DNA of 7,802 bases from the NCBI GenBank assembly GCA_003514765.1, contig DOOY01000304.1, positions 1 through 7,802 on the forward strand. Reading direction: 5' to 3'. Below the pieces are notes generated by a model. The model saw only the letters and a program-made list of their open reading frames with translations. It searched no databases and had not been told where the DNA came from. This stretch comes from Nitrosomonas sp. GTDB taxonomy: Bacteria > Pseudomonadota > Gammaproteobacteria > Burkholderiales > Nitrosomonadaceae. Each line of letters starts with the position of its first letter. The first letter of the stretch is position 1. Both the position numbers and the translations under genes were made by a program. Shown here piece by piece: positions 1 through 6,280 of the stretch.

Positions 1-206
1 CGCACCAACCCTCTGTTTTATAGAAAGTCTTGCAGAAACGGCACACTTTCAGCAATTGATGTGCATATCCAAGATATCCTTATATCTGAATCAATTATTA
101 TACCAATTCAAGACAGATTTAAGCGATCTTGGTCCCGATAAAAAATACAATTGCTTTGTGTTTCTGTATCATTCATGATGCTTCCAAATTCGTCAAAAAC
201 CAACCT

Positions 207-210
207 GGAG
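207..210 (+). promoter_or_regulatory. Shine-Dalgarno GGAG deciding the TTG start at 219
   Basis: GGAG sits 8 bases before the TTG at 219, an ideal spacing. Neither the TTG at 129 nor the first in-frame ATG at 324 has a comparable site, so this element is the main reason for preferring the 297-residue form of the ferritin-like protein. Confidence 0.5.
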
Positions 211-218
211 AATCATCT

Positions 219-1112
219 TTGGAAAAACCTAAATTCCGCTCTATTTTTACATCCGCATCCAAACAAGAGCGAACCGAGAATTTTGAAAATTATTGGCTTT
301 TCACTCAGCAACACAATGGTGAAATGCTAGAAGATGATAAAGATTTAGTAAAAAAGCGTGCTCGATTAAAGTTTTTTCAGGACAATCCAGTACAACTGCG
401 GGTACCACTTCCGAATCCTGATATATTTTATAGCAATTATGTTGATATGAAAGATGATCCCAAAACTTTGGACCGAATGACTTTAATGTTAACCAGTATC
501 TATAAATTTGCCCGGCATGAATGGGTTGGCATTAAAGGTGCCTGGAATGTGATACCAAATATGGCTGATTCAAATACGATTGAAGACAAAATCAGTCGGG
601 TGCATTTAGCCGAAGAATTTTGCCATGTTCGCTTGTTTGACGAAATGCTGCGCACTTGTGGCCTGGATAAAGTGGAGTGGGTGCCGTTGAGTCCGATTAA
701 AGAAAAAATTTATGAACAATTTCCTAAATTTCCAGGATTCCTGATGAACACGCCCGCATTTGTGACGGAATTGATGGGCGTTACGTACTATTGTCATTTA
801 AACCGCATGATTAATGAACTACTGGCAGATGAACCTGAAGTGCAAAAGCGCTTAATAGAATTGCTCGATGAGATTATCATTGATGAAGTAGCGCATGTTG
901 GGCAGCGTAGAAACTTCATTGGCCCAATCGGAATGCGCATCTCTAAATGGCTAGTCAATCCGTTTTATACAATGTTCTTTAACGATATCCCAGAAGTCGC
1001 CAGGTTATTTGACGTAAAACAAATGATTAAAGACGGCGAATCATTTGATTTTAATTATTTACCTGAGCACATTATCGAAAAAAGCTGGATTCCTTCTTAC
1101 TGTAAAATGTGA
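219..1112 (+). CDS. Ferritin-like diiron-fold protein, substrate unknown
   Basis: Soluble, mostly helical protein of 297 residues with the ligand pattern of a ferritin-like carboxylate-bridged diiron site. Numbered from the preferred start, the likely metal ligands are Glu101 (in HEW), Glu133 and His136 (an ExxH in AEEFCH), Glu184 (in TELMG), and Glu223 and His226 (a second ExxH in DEVAH). This E, ExxH, E, ExxH order is typical of four-helix diiron oxidases and oxygenases. The extra His that AurF-type N-oxygenases carry four residues before the last Glu is Ile here, so a plain AurF assignment is unlikely. There is no signal peptide. I chose the TTG at 219 because GGAG lies 8 bases upstream. 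A longer reading from the TTG at 129 (327 residues) has no good ribosome site, and its added residues look unlike a conserved N-terminus. The gene stands alone and converges on the minus-strand gene after it. The fold is fairly sure, the reaction unknown. Confidence 0.8.
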   Translation: MEKPKFRSIFTSASKQERTENFENYWLFTQQHNGEMLEDDKDLVKKRARLKFFQDNPVQLRVPLPNPDIFYSNYVDMKDDPKTLDRMTLMLTSIYKFARHEWVGIKGAWNVIPNMADSNTIEDKISRVHLAEEFCHVRLFDEMLRTCGLDKVEWVPLSPIKEKIYEQFPKFPGFLMNTPAFVTELMGVTYYCHLNRMINELLADEPEVQKRLIELLDEIIIDEVAHVGQRRNFIGPIGMRISKWLVNPFYTMFFNDIPEVARLFDVKQMIKDGESFDFNYLPEHIIEKSWIPSYCKM

Positions 1113-1246
1113 AAAGGGTCGACGGAAACTGTATATCGAACCACCGGAAAATCGGCACATATTGTTGATTATTGTGTTACTACCCAGGTAAAGTAGCGTC
1201 AAAAACGCACTAATTACTCGCTGATTTAGTCGCTCATTATAACTCT

Positions 1247-2068
1247 TCAGAATCCGGTTATTTTCACTTCAGTTTCCAGTCTTGAACTGACACTTCCTCT
1301 ATACGAGCCGTATACTGGCAAGGTCTTTTTAGGTTCTTTACTTGCCGCAATAGGGATATATGCTTCATTAGTATAGATACCCGCACTTGGGTCCACACCG
1401 ATCCAGCCGGCACCCGGAGCCAGAAATTCCACCCAGGCATGAAGCTCGTGCCCCTCTCCTAATTCTGGGTTGAAAGCATATCCACCTACAAAACGTGCGG
1501 GGATTTTCAAGTATCTGAGCATGATAATCATCATCCACGACAGATCTCGGCAAGACCCGCTTTTCCTTTGAAAACAGTCGGAAGGTTCATGTATGTCTTC
1601 AGTATATCTTGCCGAATAACTCCAATTCCGGTTGATCAATTGAAGAATTTCATTTACCGGTGTCAATAATTCATTAGGCGGCACTGACAGGTACGGCAAT
1701 AGCGCATCTTCCATTTCCGATGAAATGGGGCGGCCTATATCCAGGTAGCCAAAGTGTTCATGACTATTCATACGCAGAATATTCATGTCTATAAAGAAAC
1801 CAAACGGATTAAACTTGGTAGTGTTCACGTTAATGAACGCATTTATTTCAAGACTATTAACAGTTCTATCAAACCAGCATTGATATTGCAATGCATTTTC
1901 AATATTCAATAAGGGGAAGAGGCCATCCGGCAGTGGGTTTACTTTGAGCTCGAACGCTTCGACTTGCAAGTAAGACCGGTGTTGGGGGCAAAAATTAAGA
2001 TAATGAGGTTCAAGAAAAACGAAATCATCGTAAGTGTAGCGGGTTTTGTGCTGTATACGCAATTTCAT
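1247..2068 (-). CDS. Transglutaminase-like cysteine protease/amidase family protein
   Basis: A 273-residue cytosolic-looking protein with the layout of bacterial transglutaminase-like proteins: a beta-rich N-terminal domain (about residues 1-90, beginning KLRIQHKTRYTY) followed by the papain-fold core. The catalytic triad is visible: Cys173 in GSCRDLSW, His210 in HELHAWVEF and Asp226 in GVDPSAG. Length is close to the family norm, so it looks intact. Members are thought to be peptidases or amidases; true protein crosslinking is not established for most. The ATG start is preceded by only a weak ribosome site, and its first bases overlap the stop of an upstream open frame as ATGA. The upstream gene on the same strand is a zinc peptidase. 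Genes for an alpha-E protein and a circularly permuted ATP-grasp protein, which often accompany this family, are not in the window. The family assignment is firm; the substrate is unknown. Confidence 0.9.
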   Translation of the reverse strand: MKLRIQHKTRYTYDDFVFLEPHYLNFCPQHRSYLQVEAFELKVNPLPDGLFPLLNIENALQYQCWFDRTVNSLEINAFINVNTTKFNPFGFFIDMNILRMNSHEHFGYLDIGRPISSEMEDALLPYLSVPPNELLTPVNEILQLINRNWSYSARYTEDIHEPSDCFQRKSGSCRDLSWMMIIMLRYLKIPARFVGGYAFNPELGEGHELHAWVEFLAPGAGWIGVDPSAGIYTNEAYIPIAASKEPKKTLPVYGSYRGSVSSRLETEVKITGF

Positions 2069-2243
2069 TCAACGATCTTTAACTCATGAATTAGGGATTG
2101 TGGGGATTGCAAAGCTTTTGCAGGTAAATGATGTATGGCGTCTGTTGGATTCCATTCCTTAGAATCCCGAACTCGTAAACCTTCAATATTCCACCACATC
2201 AATTGGTTCAGTATACCCCATTCACATACATTCGAGTTATCAT

Positions 2244-2271
2244 AAAAAAACAGGCAAGGCAATCGCGCCTG
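2244..2271 (-). terminator. Probable intrinsic terminator after the zinc peptidase gene
   Basis: On the minus strand a 5-bp stem (CAGGC pairing with GCCTG, 11-base loop) is followed directly by seven T residues, starting about 15 bases after the peptidase stop codon. The T-run is present on the minus strand only, so it would act on transcripts leaving the peptidase gene. The stem is short, so some read-through into the transglutaminase gene is possible. Confidence 0.5.
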
Positions 2272-2286
2272 AATTATCCTGACTTT

Positions 2287-3432
2287 TCAGTCAGTATTAC
2301 AATGTGCGGTTGCCGCGGTTTGAGTGGAAAGACAAGCAGAAAGTGACTGACGACTGATTCCAGTCACTATTTGATGTACGTACCGCAGCTTGTTCAGGGA
2401 CGTACTGGAAATAACGAACGGATAGGCATCATCCATGCCCATACTGCGGTTAAGCGCATTCAATGCAACGCTTAGCCGGCACCAGTCATCGAACAATTCA
2501 TCAAATGAAGCGGGCGTTTTGTAACCGTTTGCCATTTGGCTATCGATTGCTGGCGCAGAGACATCATAACCATGTATGCTGAAACTAAAATCATGTGCTG
2601 TCTCCACGGTATCTACCATATGTAAATAATGCGCCCATGTTTCAGCCCAGTCTTCCCACGCATGTGAACTGGCGTAGGCGCTGATCCATATATCCTGCCA
2701 GAACGATGATGGACCCTGTTCGTAGTAGGTACGTAAAGCCTGCTGATAATCCAGTCGTTCATCACCAAACAAATCACGAAAACTATTGATTTTATCTGTG
2801 TTGTTAATTAGCCGGTCCCAATAGTAATGACCCGATTCATGTCGAAAATGACCGAGTAATGTGCGATAGCGTTCATTCATTTTATCCCGCATTTCCAACC
2901 GCGAGCTATGCTCTGCTTCGAGCAGATTAATGGTAATCATGCCCGATTTATGCCCGGTTGCTATACTCTGTCTGATAGTCAATTCATTACTGAATTCATC
3001 TTGTGCAACATCATCCTGCAGGAATTCAAAGCCCATTCCGCTGGACGGATCCTTCTCCCGGCTCACTACCGGTAAATCCAGGCTATATAGCGTATACAAT
3101 AGACGACGCTTGGCTTGTTCAACGCGATACCAAAGCGTGATGTTCTGTGCTTCATTGAGATTTGGAATAATATGATTCAGGCGGCAAGAAAGACATAAAG
3201 CATGATTATCACGCGCCGACACCATCCAATTGCAGACATTATAATCGACAAAATTTTTACATTGACGATACGGCCGATTATTGAATAAAGCCAACCAGTT
3301 GCCCTCTGTAGATGGTTCCAGAGCACTTAATCGCTTTTCCTCGGGCAGGTAGCCCACCATTCGATTACAGGAAAAGCACTGGCTGTTCTCAAAATGCAAA
3401 TGATTACCACAGTGGCAACGGAATGTTTTCAA
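2287..3432 (-). CDS. Zinc-ribbon putative metallopeptidase (DUF2248/COG4307 family)
   Basis: A 381-residue protein that looks complete. The N-terminal 90 residues hold two cysteine clusters that look like zinc-ribbon sites: Cys6, Cys8, Cys19 and Cys22, then Cys58, Cys67, Cys80 and Cys83. The catalytic part has a zincin motif HESGH at residues 198-202 (two zinc-binding His and the catalytic Glu199). A later helix, EDWAETWAHYLH around residues 260-271, probably supplies the third ligand through Glu264. This is the pattern of the putative zinc-binding peptidases of DUF2248. No signal peptide is seen, so it probably acts in the cytoplasm; its substrate is unknown. The start is TTG, well placed 6-8 bases after AAGGAT; the nearby ATG is in another frame and stops after two codons. 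It lies upstream of the transglutaminase-like gene on the same strand, a common pairing, and divergent from the reductase gene. Confidence 0.9.
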   Translation of the reverse strand: MKTFRCHCGNHLHFENSQCFSCNRMVGYLPEEKRLSALEPSTEGNWLALFNNRPYRQCKNFVDYNVCNWMVSARDNHALCLSCRLNHIIPNLNEAQNITLWYRVEQAKRRLLYTLYSLDLPVVSREKDPSSGMGFEFLQDDVAQDEFSNELTIRQSIATGHKSGMITINLLEAEHSSRLEMRDKMNERYRTLLGHFRHESGHYYWDRLINNTDKINSFRDLFGDERLDYQQALRTYYEQGPSSFWQDIWISAYASSHAWEDWAETWAHYLHMVDTVETAHDFSFSIHGYDVSAPAIDSQMANGYKTPASFDELFDDWCRLSVALNALNRSMGMDDAYPFVISSTSLNKLRYVHQIVTGISRQSLSACLSTQTAATAHCNTD

Positions 3433-3438
3433 TTCATT

Positions 3439-3444
3439 ATCCTT
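3439..3444 (-). promoter_or_regulatory. Shine-Dalgarno AAGGAT supporting a TTG start
   Basis: On the minus strand AAGGAT ends 6 bases before the TTG at 3432. Because the only close ATG is out of frame and leads to an immediate stop, this site fixes the start of the zinc peptidase. Confidence 0.6.
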
Positions 3445-3466
3445 CGACTGATTGATGCTGCAACTT

Positions 3467-3487
3467 ACAGTATAGCTTCAATACTGT
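3467..3487 (-). promoter_or_regulatory. 21-bp dyad over a -10-like TATACT, upstream of the zinc peptidase
   Basis: ACAGTAT (3467-3473) and ATACTGT (3481-3487) are perfect 7-bp inverted repeats separated by 7 bases. On the minus strand the inner arm overlaps TATACT (3474-3469), a 5-of-6 match to a -10 box, about 37 bases before the peptidase start. That would give a leader of about 30 bases containing the ribosome site. No good -35 box is found at the usual distance. A dyad over a weak promoter fits a regulator-binding site, but a transcript hairpin is possible too. Confidence 0.35.
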
Positions 3488-3611
3488 TGTAATTCTGTTT
3501 CATTTCAGGCGGATAAAAAAAGACTATCAGTCAAATACGGCTTATCTACAATAAGCACTTGTAATTACTGTAAAGATTTTTGACGACAGCTTTCCAGATT
3601 TATGTTTTTCT

Positions 3612-3639
3612 AATTGTATTCTAGTACTGTAGTACAATT
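3612..3639. promoter_or_regulatory. 28-bp palindromic operator-like element
   Basis: The element reads AATTGTA, four bases, AGTACT, four bases, TACAATT. The outer 7-bp arms are perfect inverted repeats and the centre is a perfect 6-bp palindrome on the same axis. Such symmetry suits a dimeric or tetrameric DNA-binding protein. It lies about 125 bases upstream of the reductase and 180 upstream of the peptidase. TACAATT on each strand also resembles a -10 box, but no partner -35 box lies at a normal distance. Confidence 0.4.
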
Positions 3640-3763
3640 CTTTTGTAAGCAAATAACAGCCTGAAACTATATCTCTGAGATAATTGGAATTTGGTTTGAG
3701 TTCCTATCGATTTTTGTGGAATTCCAAGCATGGCTAAGTTTGGTCAATTTTTAGGATATATAG

Positions 3764-4786
3764 ATGCCCCATTTAATCGACAAACCAATTCACATTCTGG
3801 GCGCCGGAGGGATAGGTGCCGTTATGGCCTGGTGTCTGGCGCTGAAAGGTTATTCAGTGATACTGGTGGATGCACATCCTGGCAAAGTCGCTGAAGGTCA
3901 AAAAGACGGCGTTACAATCGTTGGATTGGGTATGCAGCGGATTCCCTTCACAACGTTTGATGACTGGCTAGCGCCGGAGGAAGGTTTTGTCCTGCTCTGC
4001 ACCAAGACTTATGATAATGCAGCGGTGCTTGCACGTCTGCCAGACAGCGTTTTTCTAGTGCCTATTCAAAATGGTTTTGACCCAGATCTGGAACAACGCG
4101 GTCATGCTTGCGAGGGCATCGCCTCTTTTGTGTCGGAATGTTTGCGTGACCGTCCTGTAACACGAATTACCCGTCCAGGCGGCCTGCATATCGGTGGACG
4201 CCGCCCAATCACTGCTGATGAGCGCAACGATCTGGCATCACTGGCGCAAGCATTGGGAGAAGCCAAATTGTTTGTAGTCAAAGTTGTGGACAGCATCGAA
4301 CCATACAAGGCAACCAAGCTCATGTACAACGCCGCCATTTCGCCGTTGGCGGCAGCAGCCGGAGTGGATAATGGGGAATTATTGACCGATCAACTGGCCA
4401 AAGGACTCTTTTTTGCGCTGTTACTTGAAAATTATGCAATTCTCCATCATGCCAGGATCCCTCTTGCCCGTATCGGGCCTTTTCATCCTGACATGGTTTC
4501 ACTGATTCTGCGCATCCCCTGGTTAGCGACATTAATGGCGATGTTTTTTCGCCCATCACTACGTGGCACATATTGTTCCATGGCGCCCGATATTCAAATC
4601 GACTGCGGGCGCACCGAAATCGATGCCTATACCGGTCATCTGATTCGTCTGGCAGGCGATTTTCCTTGTCCATTAAATCGCGCCACACTTGCACTCGTGA
4701 CAAAGGTGACCGGTGAAGGCCTTAAACCGCAACGAAAGTATTTGCAACATCTGGCAGACAATTTGCCAAAAGGCGTATTGTCCTGA
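3764..4786 (+). CDS. Ketopantoate reductase family (ApbA/PanE-like) oxidoreductase
   Basis: A 340-residue cytosolic NAD(P)-dependent dehydrogenase of the 2-dehydropantoate 2-reductase family. The N-terminal Rossmann fold has GAGGIG at residues 13-18, followed by Lys81 in CTKTYD and Asn103 in QNG. The C-terminal domain has the family signature KLMYNAAISPL, with the catalytic-type Lys185 and Asn189. It also has Ser272 (CSMAPDI) and Glu285 (GRTEIDAYTG), which match the substrate-binding Ser and Glu of the E. coli enzyme. A second substrate-binding Asn of the E. coli enzyme corresponds to Ser193 here, and the protein is some 40 residues longer, with a hydrophobic insert around 243-262. True pantoate synthesis is therefore not assured; it may act on another 2-oxo acid. 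The start is supported by AGGA 7 bases before ATG. It is transcribed alone, with a terminator after it and a divergent zinc peptidase before it. Confidence 0.88.
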   Translation: MPHLIDKPIHILGAGGIGAVMAWCLALKGYSVILVDAHPGKVAEGQKDGVTIVGLGMQRIPFTTFDDWLAPEEGFVLLCTKTYDNAAVLARLPDSVFLVPIQNGFDPDLEQRGHACEGIASFVSECLRDRPVTRITRPGGLHIGGRRPITADERNDLASLAQALGEAKLFVVKVVDSIEPYKATKLMYNAAISPLAAAAGVDNGELLTDQLAKGLFFALLLENYAILHHARIPLARIGPFHPDMVSLILRIPWLATLMAMFFRPSLRGTYCSMAPDIQIDCGRTEIDAYTGHLIRLAGDFPCPLNRATLALVTKVTGEGLKPQRKYLQHLADNLPKGVLS

Positions 4787-4837
4787 TTCGCATCACGGAC
4801 AGTGCTGACGAGCAGCTTTGTCTCAAAGCCAGTGATA

Positions 4838-4887
4838 GCTGCCCCCTGCTTTCGAGTAAGTTTCAAGCGGGAAAAGCAGCTTTTTTT
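4838..4887 (+). terminator. Strong intrinsic terminator after the reductase gene
   Basis: GCTGC (4838-4842) pairs with GCAGC (4876-4880). Inside it, CCC and GCTT (4844-4851, one bulged T) pair with AAGCGGG (4865-4871). Seven T residues follow at 4881-4887. It lies about 50 bases after the reductase stop codon and on the right strand to end that transcript. An upstream hairpin, GCTTTG-TCT-CAAAGC (4815-4829), precedes it. Confidence 0.7.
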
Positions 4888-4998
4888 ATTCCATGTGAAG
4901 AAACCGGACAGTCCCTACCCCCAGTGAAAGATTTTCTATCCGCTTGCCCCGACAGTTCCGTTGCTGGAGTACTAGCCTCCCCAAATTTCAGCGCTTGT

Positions 4999-5027
4999 AT
5001 TTTGCAATCATGCAATCAAAGCAAAAT
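4999..5027. repeat. Perfect 7-bp inverted repeat upstream of the exported-protein gene
   Basis: ATTTTGC (4999-5005) and GCAAAAT (5021-5027) are exact inverted repeats with a 15-base spacer that itself contains a tandem GCAATCA pair. It lies just upstream of the weak promoter candidate at 5049-5078, so it could be an activator or repressor site for the following gene; AT-rich sequence can also yield such repeats by chance. Confidence 0.3.
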
Positions 5028-5145
5028 TCAGCATATTTCACTGGATATTTGAACTCTTTTTAAGTAAAGTTCGTTAATTACAAACCCTCTTATTTATGCA
5101 AGATAACGGTCTGAATGATAGGAGAAGAAAGGAGTTACATTTTCT

Positions 5146-6240
5146 TTGTTTGCGCATATAAATAGAGGAATTATTTGTAAAACCATGTCCGGAATCGGTA
5201 GTGTTGCTGCACGTATATTGTCTCAGAAGCACCAATTCTGGTGCAGAACAATTCTCATTTTATCGTTAAACGGCGCTTTTCCCGCGCATGCCGAAAATAT
5301 CCCTGATTTACAGGCACTCATTCATCAATTCGGAATTCAATATCAAAGGCTGGCCGGCCTTGAACAAAATAAGACTCTTTTTTTTAATGTTGCAGAAAAT
5401 CACGAAAAAGAACTGGCTGCCGGCGTAGTTATTTATATGGTTGTAACGCCGGACAAAGTGATTGAATTTATCAAAAACAATGGCATGGCATCGGTAGAAG
5501 ATGAGGTGACCGTACAAGATTTTATTCCGCTTAATGCAACGCTGGAATCATTCAACAGATTCAACTTTGAGGAGGGGGGAAGCAGAGAAGCGGCAAACTT
5601 TCTGGCGGCAAAGCCGGGCAATCAATTTAATCTATCTACCCAGGAGCTGCAGACGGTACAGTCGATTAATCCAATAAATACCAGTCCAATCCCGCTTGCG
5701 TCACAAATATACCGAAAAATATTATGGCAGCGCTGGCGGGATTATCGTAAAAAGGGCCTAAAAGGTATTGCTGCTTATGACCGTGGCACCGGCAAAACCG
5801 CCGATCCGGCAGGAGAGCTGCTGGTAGCGACATTGAACAACAAAGTATTGAGCAATTATTTTCCCGGTCTGTATAAAGTCTGGCTGAATTATCCTGTCGC
5901 TTTGCCGACGGATGTCAATGAACACTTTTTTCTGATCAATCGCCAAGTCGAAGGCCGCTCTACAATCGATCTCGTTCATCGCGTCATCCTGGCTGCGGAC
6001 ACGGGCGGCATCGTTCTTTCCCGGCAGTTTTATGTCGGACATTCCTATAACTCCAATCAGCTTATACTTGTTTGTCTGCCGTTTCGTGACGGGTCTCTTG
6101 TTTTTTATGTCAACCAGACTTTTACCGATCAGATCACAGGTTTTGGCAGCAGCATCAAGCGCCCTATCGGACGCGAACAAATGCGCCGCCGAATGGACAG
6201 TCATTTAAAAAACCTGAGTAATGCGCTGGCAGGTCACTGA
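5146..6240 (+). CDS. Exported protein of unknown function
   Basis: I do not recognise a named domain. The product (364 residues from TTG at 5146, 351 from ATG at 5185) begins with a basic stretch and a hydrophobic run (TILILSLNGAFPAHA) ending in AHA before Glu50, a good signal peptidase I site, so the mature protein is probably periplasmic. The mature part starts with a helical region (50-115), then a linker rich in Asn, Ser and Pro (160-185), then a basic segment WQRWRDYRKKGLKG. The C-terminal half (about 220-355) alternates strands and looks like the conserved domain, with RQFYVGHSYNSNQ and NQTFTDQITGFGSS as memorable stretches. The TTG start has GGAG 11 bases before it; the ATG at 5185 gives a more usual 36-residue signal peptide but a poorer ribosome site, so the start is open. 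It is flanked by a terminator upstream and a convergent gene 40 bases downstream, hence a single-gene unit. Confidence 0.8.
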   Translation: MFAHINRGIICKTMSGIGSVAARILSQKHQFWCRTILILSLNGAFPAHAENIPDLQALIHQFGIQYQRLAGLEQNKTLFFNVAENHEKELAAGVVIYMVVTPDKVIEFIKNNGMASVEDEVTVQDFIPLNATLESFNRFNFEEGGSREAANFLAAKPGNQFNLSTQELQTVQSINPINTSPIPLASQIYRKILWQRWRDYRKKGLKGIAAYDRGTGKTADPAGELLVATLNNKVLSNYFPGLYKVWLNYPVALPTDVNEHFFLINRQVEGRSTIDLVHRVILAADTGGIVLSRQFYVGHSYNSNQLILVCLPFRDGSLVFYVNQTFTDQITGFGSSIKRPIGREQMRRRMDSHLKNLSNALAGH

Positions 6241-6280
6241 AACACCAACACTAAACAAGTCAATCAAAGCCTCACAGATT

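Larger units (their letters stand above)
3433..3763. other. Divergent intergenic control region
   Basis: These 331 AT-rich bases separate the start of the zinc peptidase (minus) from the start of the reductase (plus), so promoters for both must lie here. They contain two dyad-symmetric elements (listed separately) and four copies of TACTGT or its complement, at 3467, 3482, 3566 and 3625. The copy at 3566 is inside the odd palindrome TTACTGTAA (3565-3573). No convincing -35/-10 pair with consensus spacing was found for either gene. For the reductase, the closest is TTGTAA at 3643 with TATATC at 3668, with a long 19-base spacer. Confidence 0.5.
4787..5145. other. Gene-free stretch between the reductase and the exported protein
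   Basis: These 359 bases carry no convincing coding frame. From left to right: a small hairpin (4815-4829), the terminator of the reductase (4838-4887), a perfect 7-bp inverted repeat (4999-5027), a weak promoter candidate (TTGAAC at 5049 with GTTAAT at 5073, 18-base spacer, 4 of 6 matches each), and a purine-rich ribosome site (GGAG at 5131) for the next gene. The stretch from about 4890 to 4998 shows nothing I can name. Confidence 0.5.

Noticed and set aside
56..86. Promoter-like TTGATG with TTATAT or TATATC upstream of the ferritin-like gene
   Set aside because: Spacing is 18-19 bases and matches are partial in AT-rich DNA, so I could not support it as a feature.
129..218. N-terminal extension of the ferritin-like protein from a TTG at 129
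   Set aside because: No ribosome site precedes it, and the TTG at 219 has GGAG at ideal spacing. Kept only as an alternative start.
1190..1250. Possible terminator between the two convergent genes
   Set aside because: GCGT-CAAAA-ACGC near 1197 is only a 4-bp stem and no T-run follows on either strand at the right place.
3730..3894. Short ORF from ATG at 3730 overlapping the reductase start in another frame
   Set aside because: It has a passable GGAA upstream, but it encodes a low-complexity Arg/Ser-rich reading wholly explained as a shadow of the reductase gene.
4320..4703. 127-codon minus-strand ORF inside the reductase gene
   Set aside because: It lies opposite a gene with clear family motifs, and its translation is Arg/Cys-rich with no recognisable domain: an antisense shadow.
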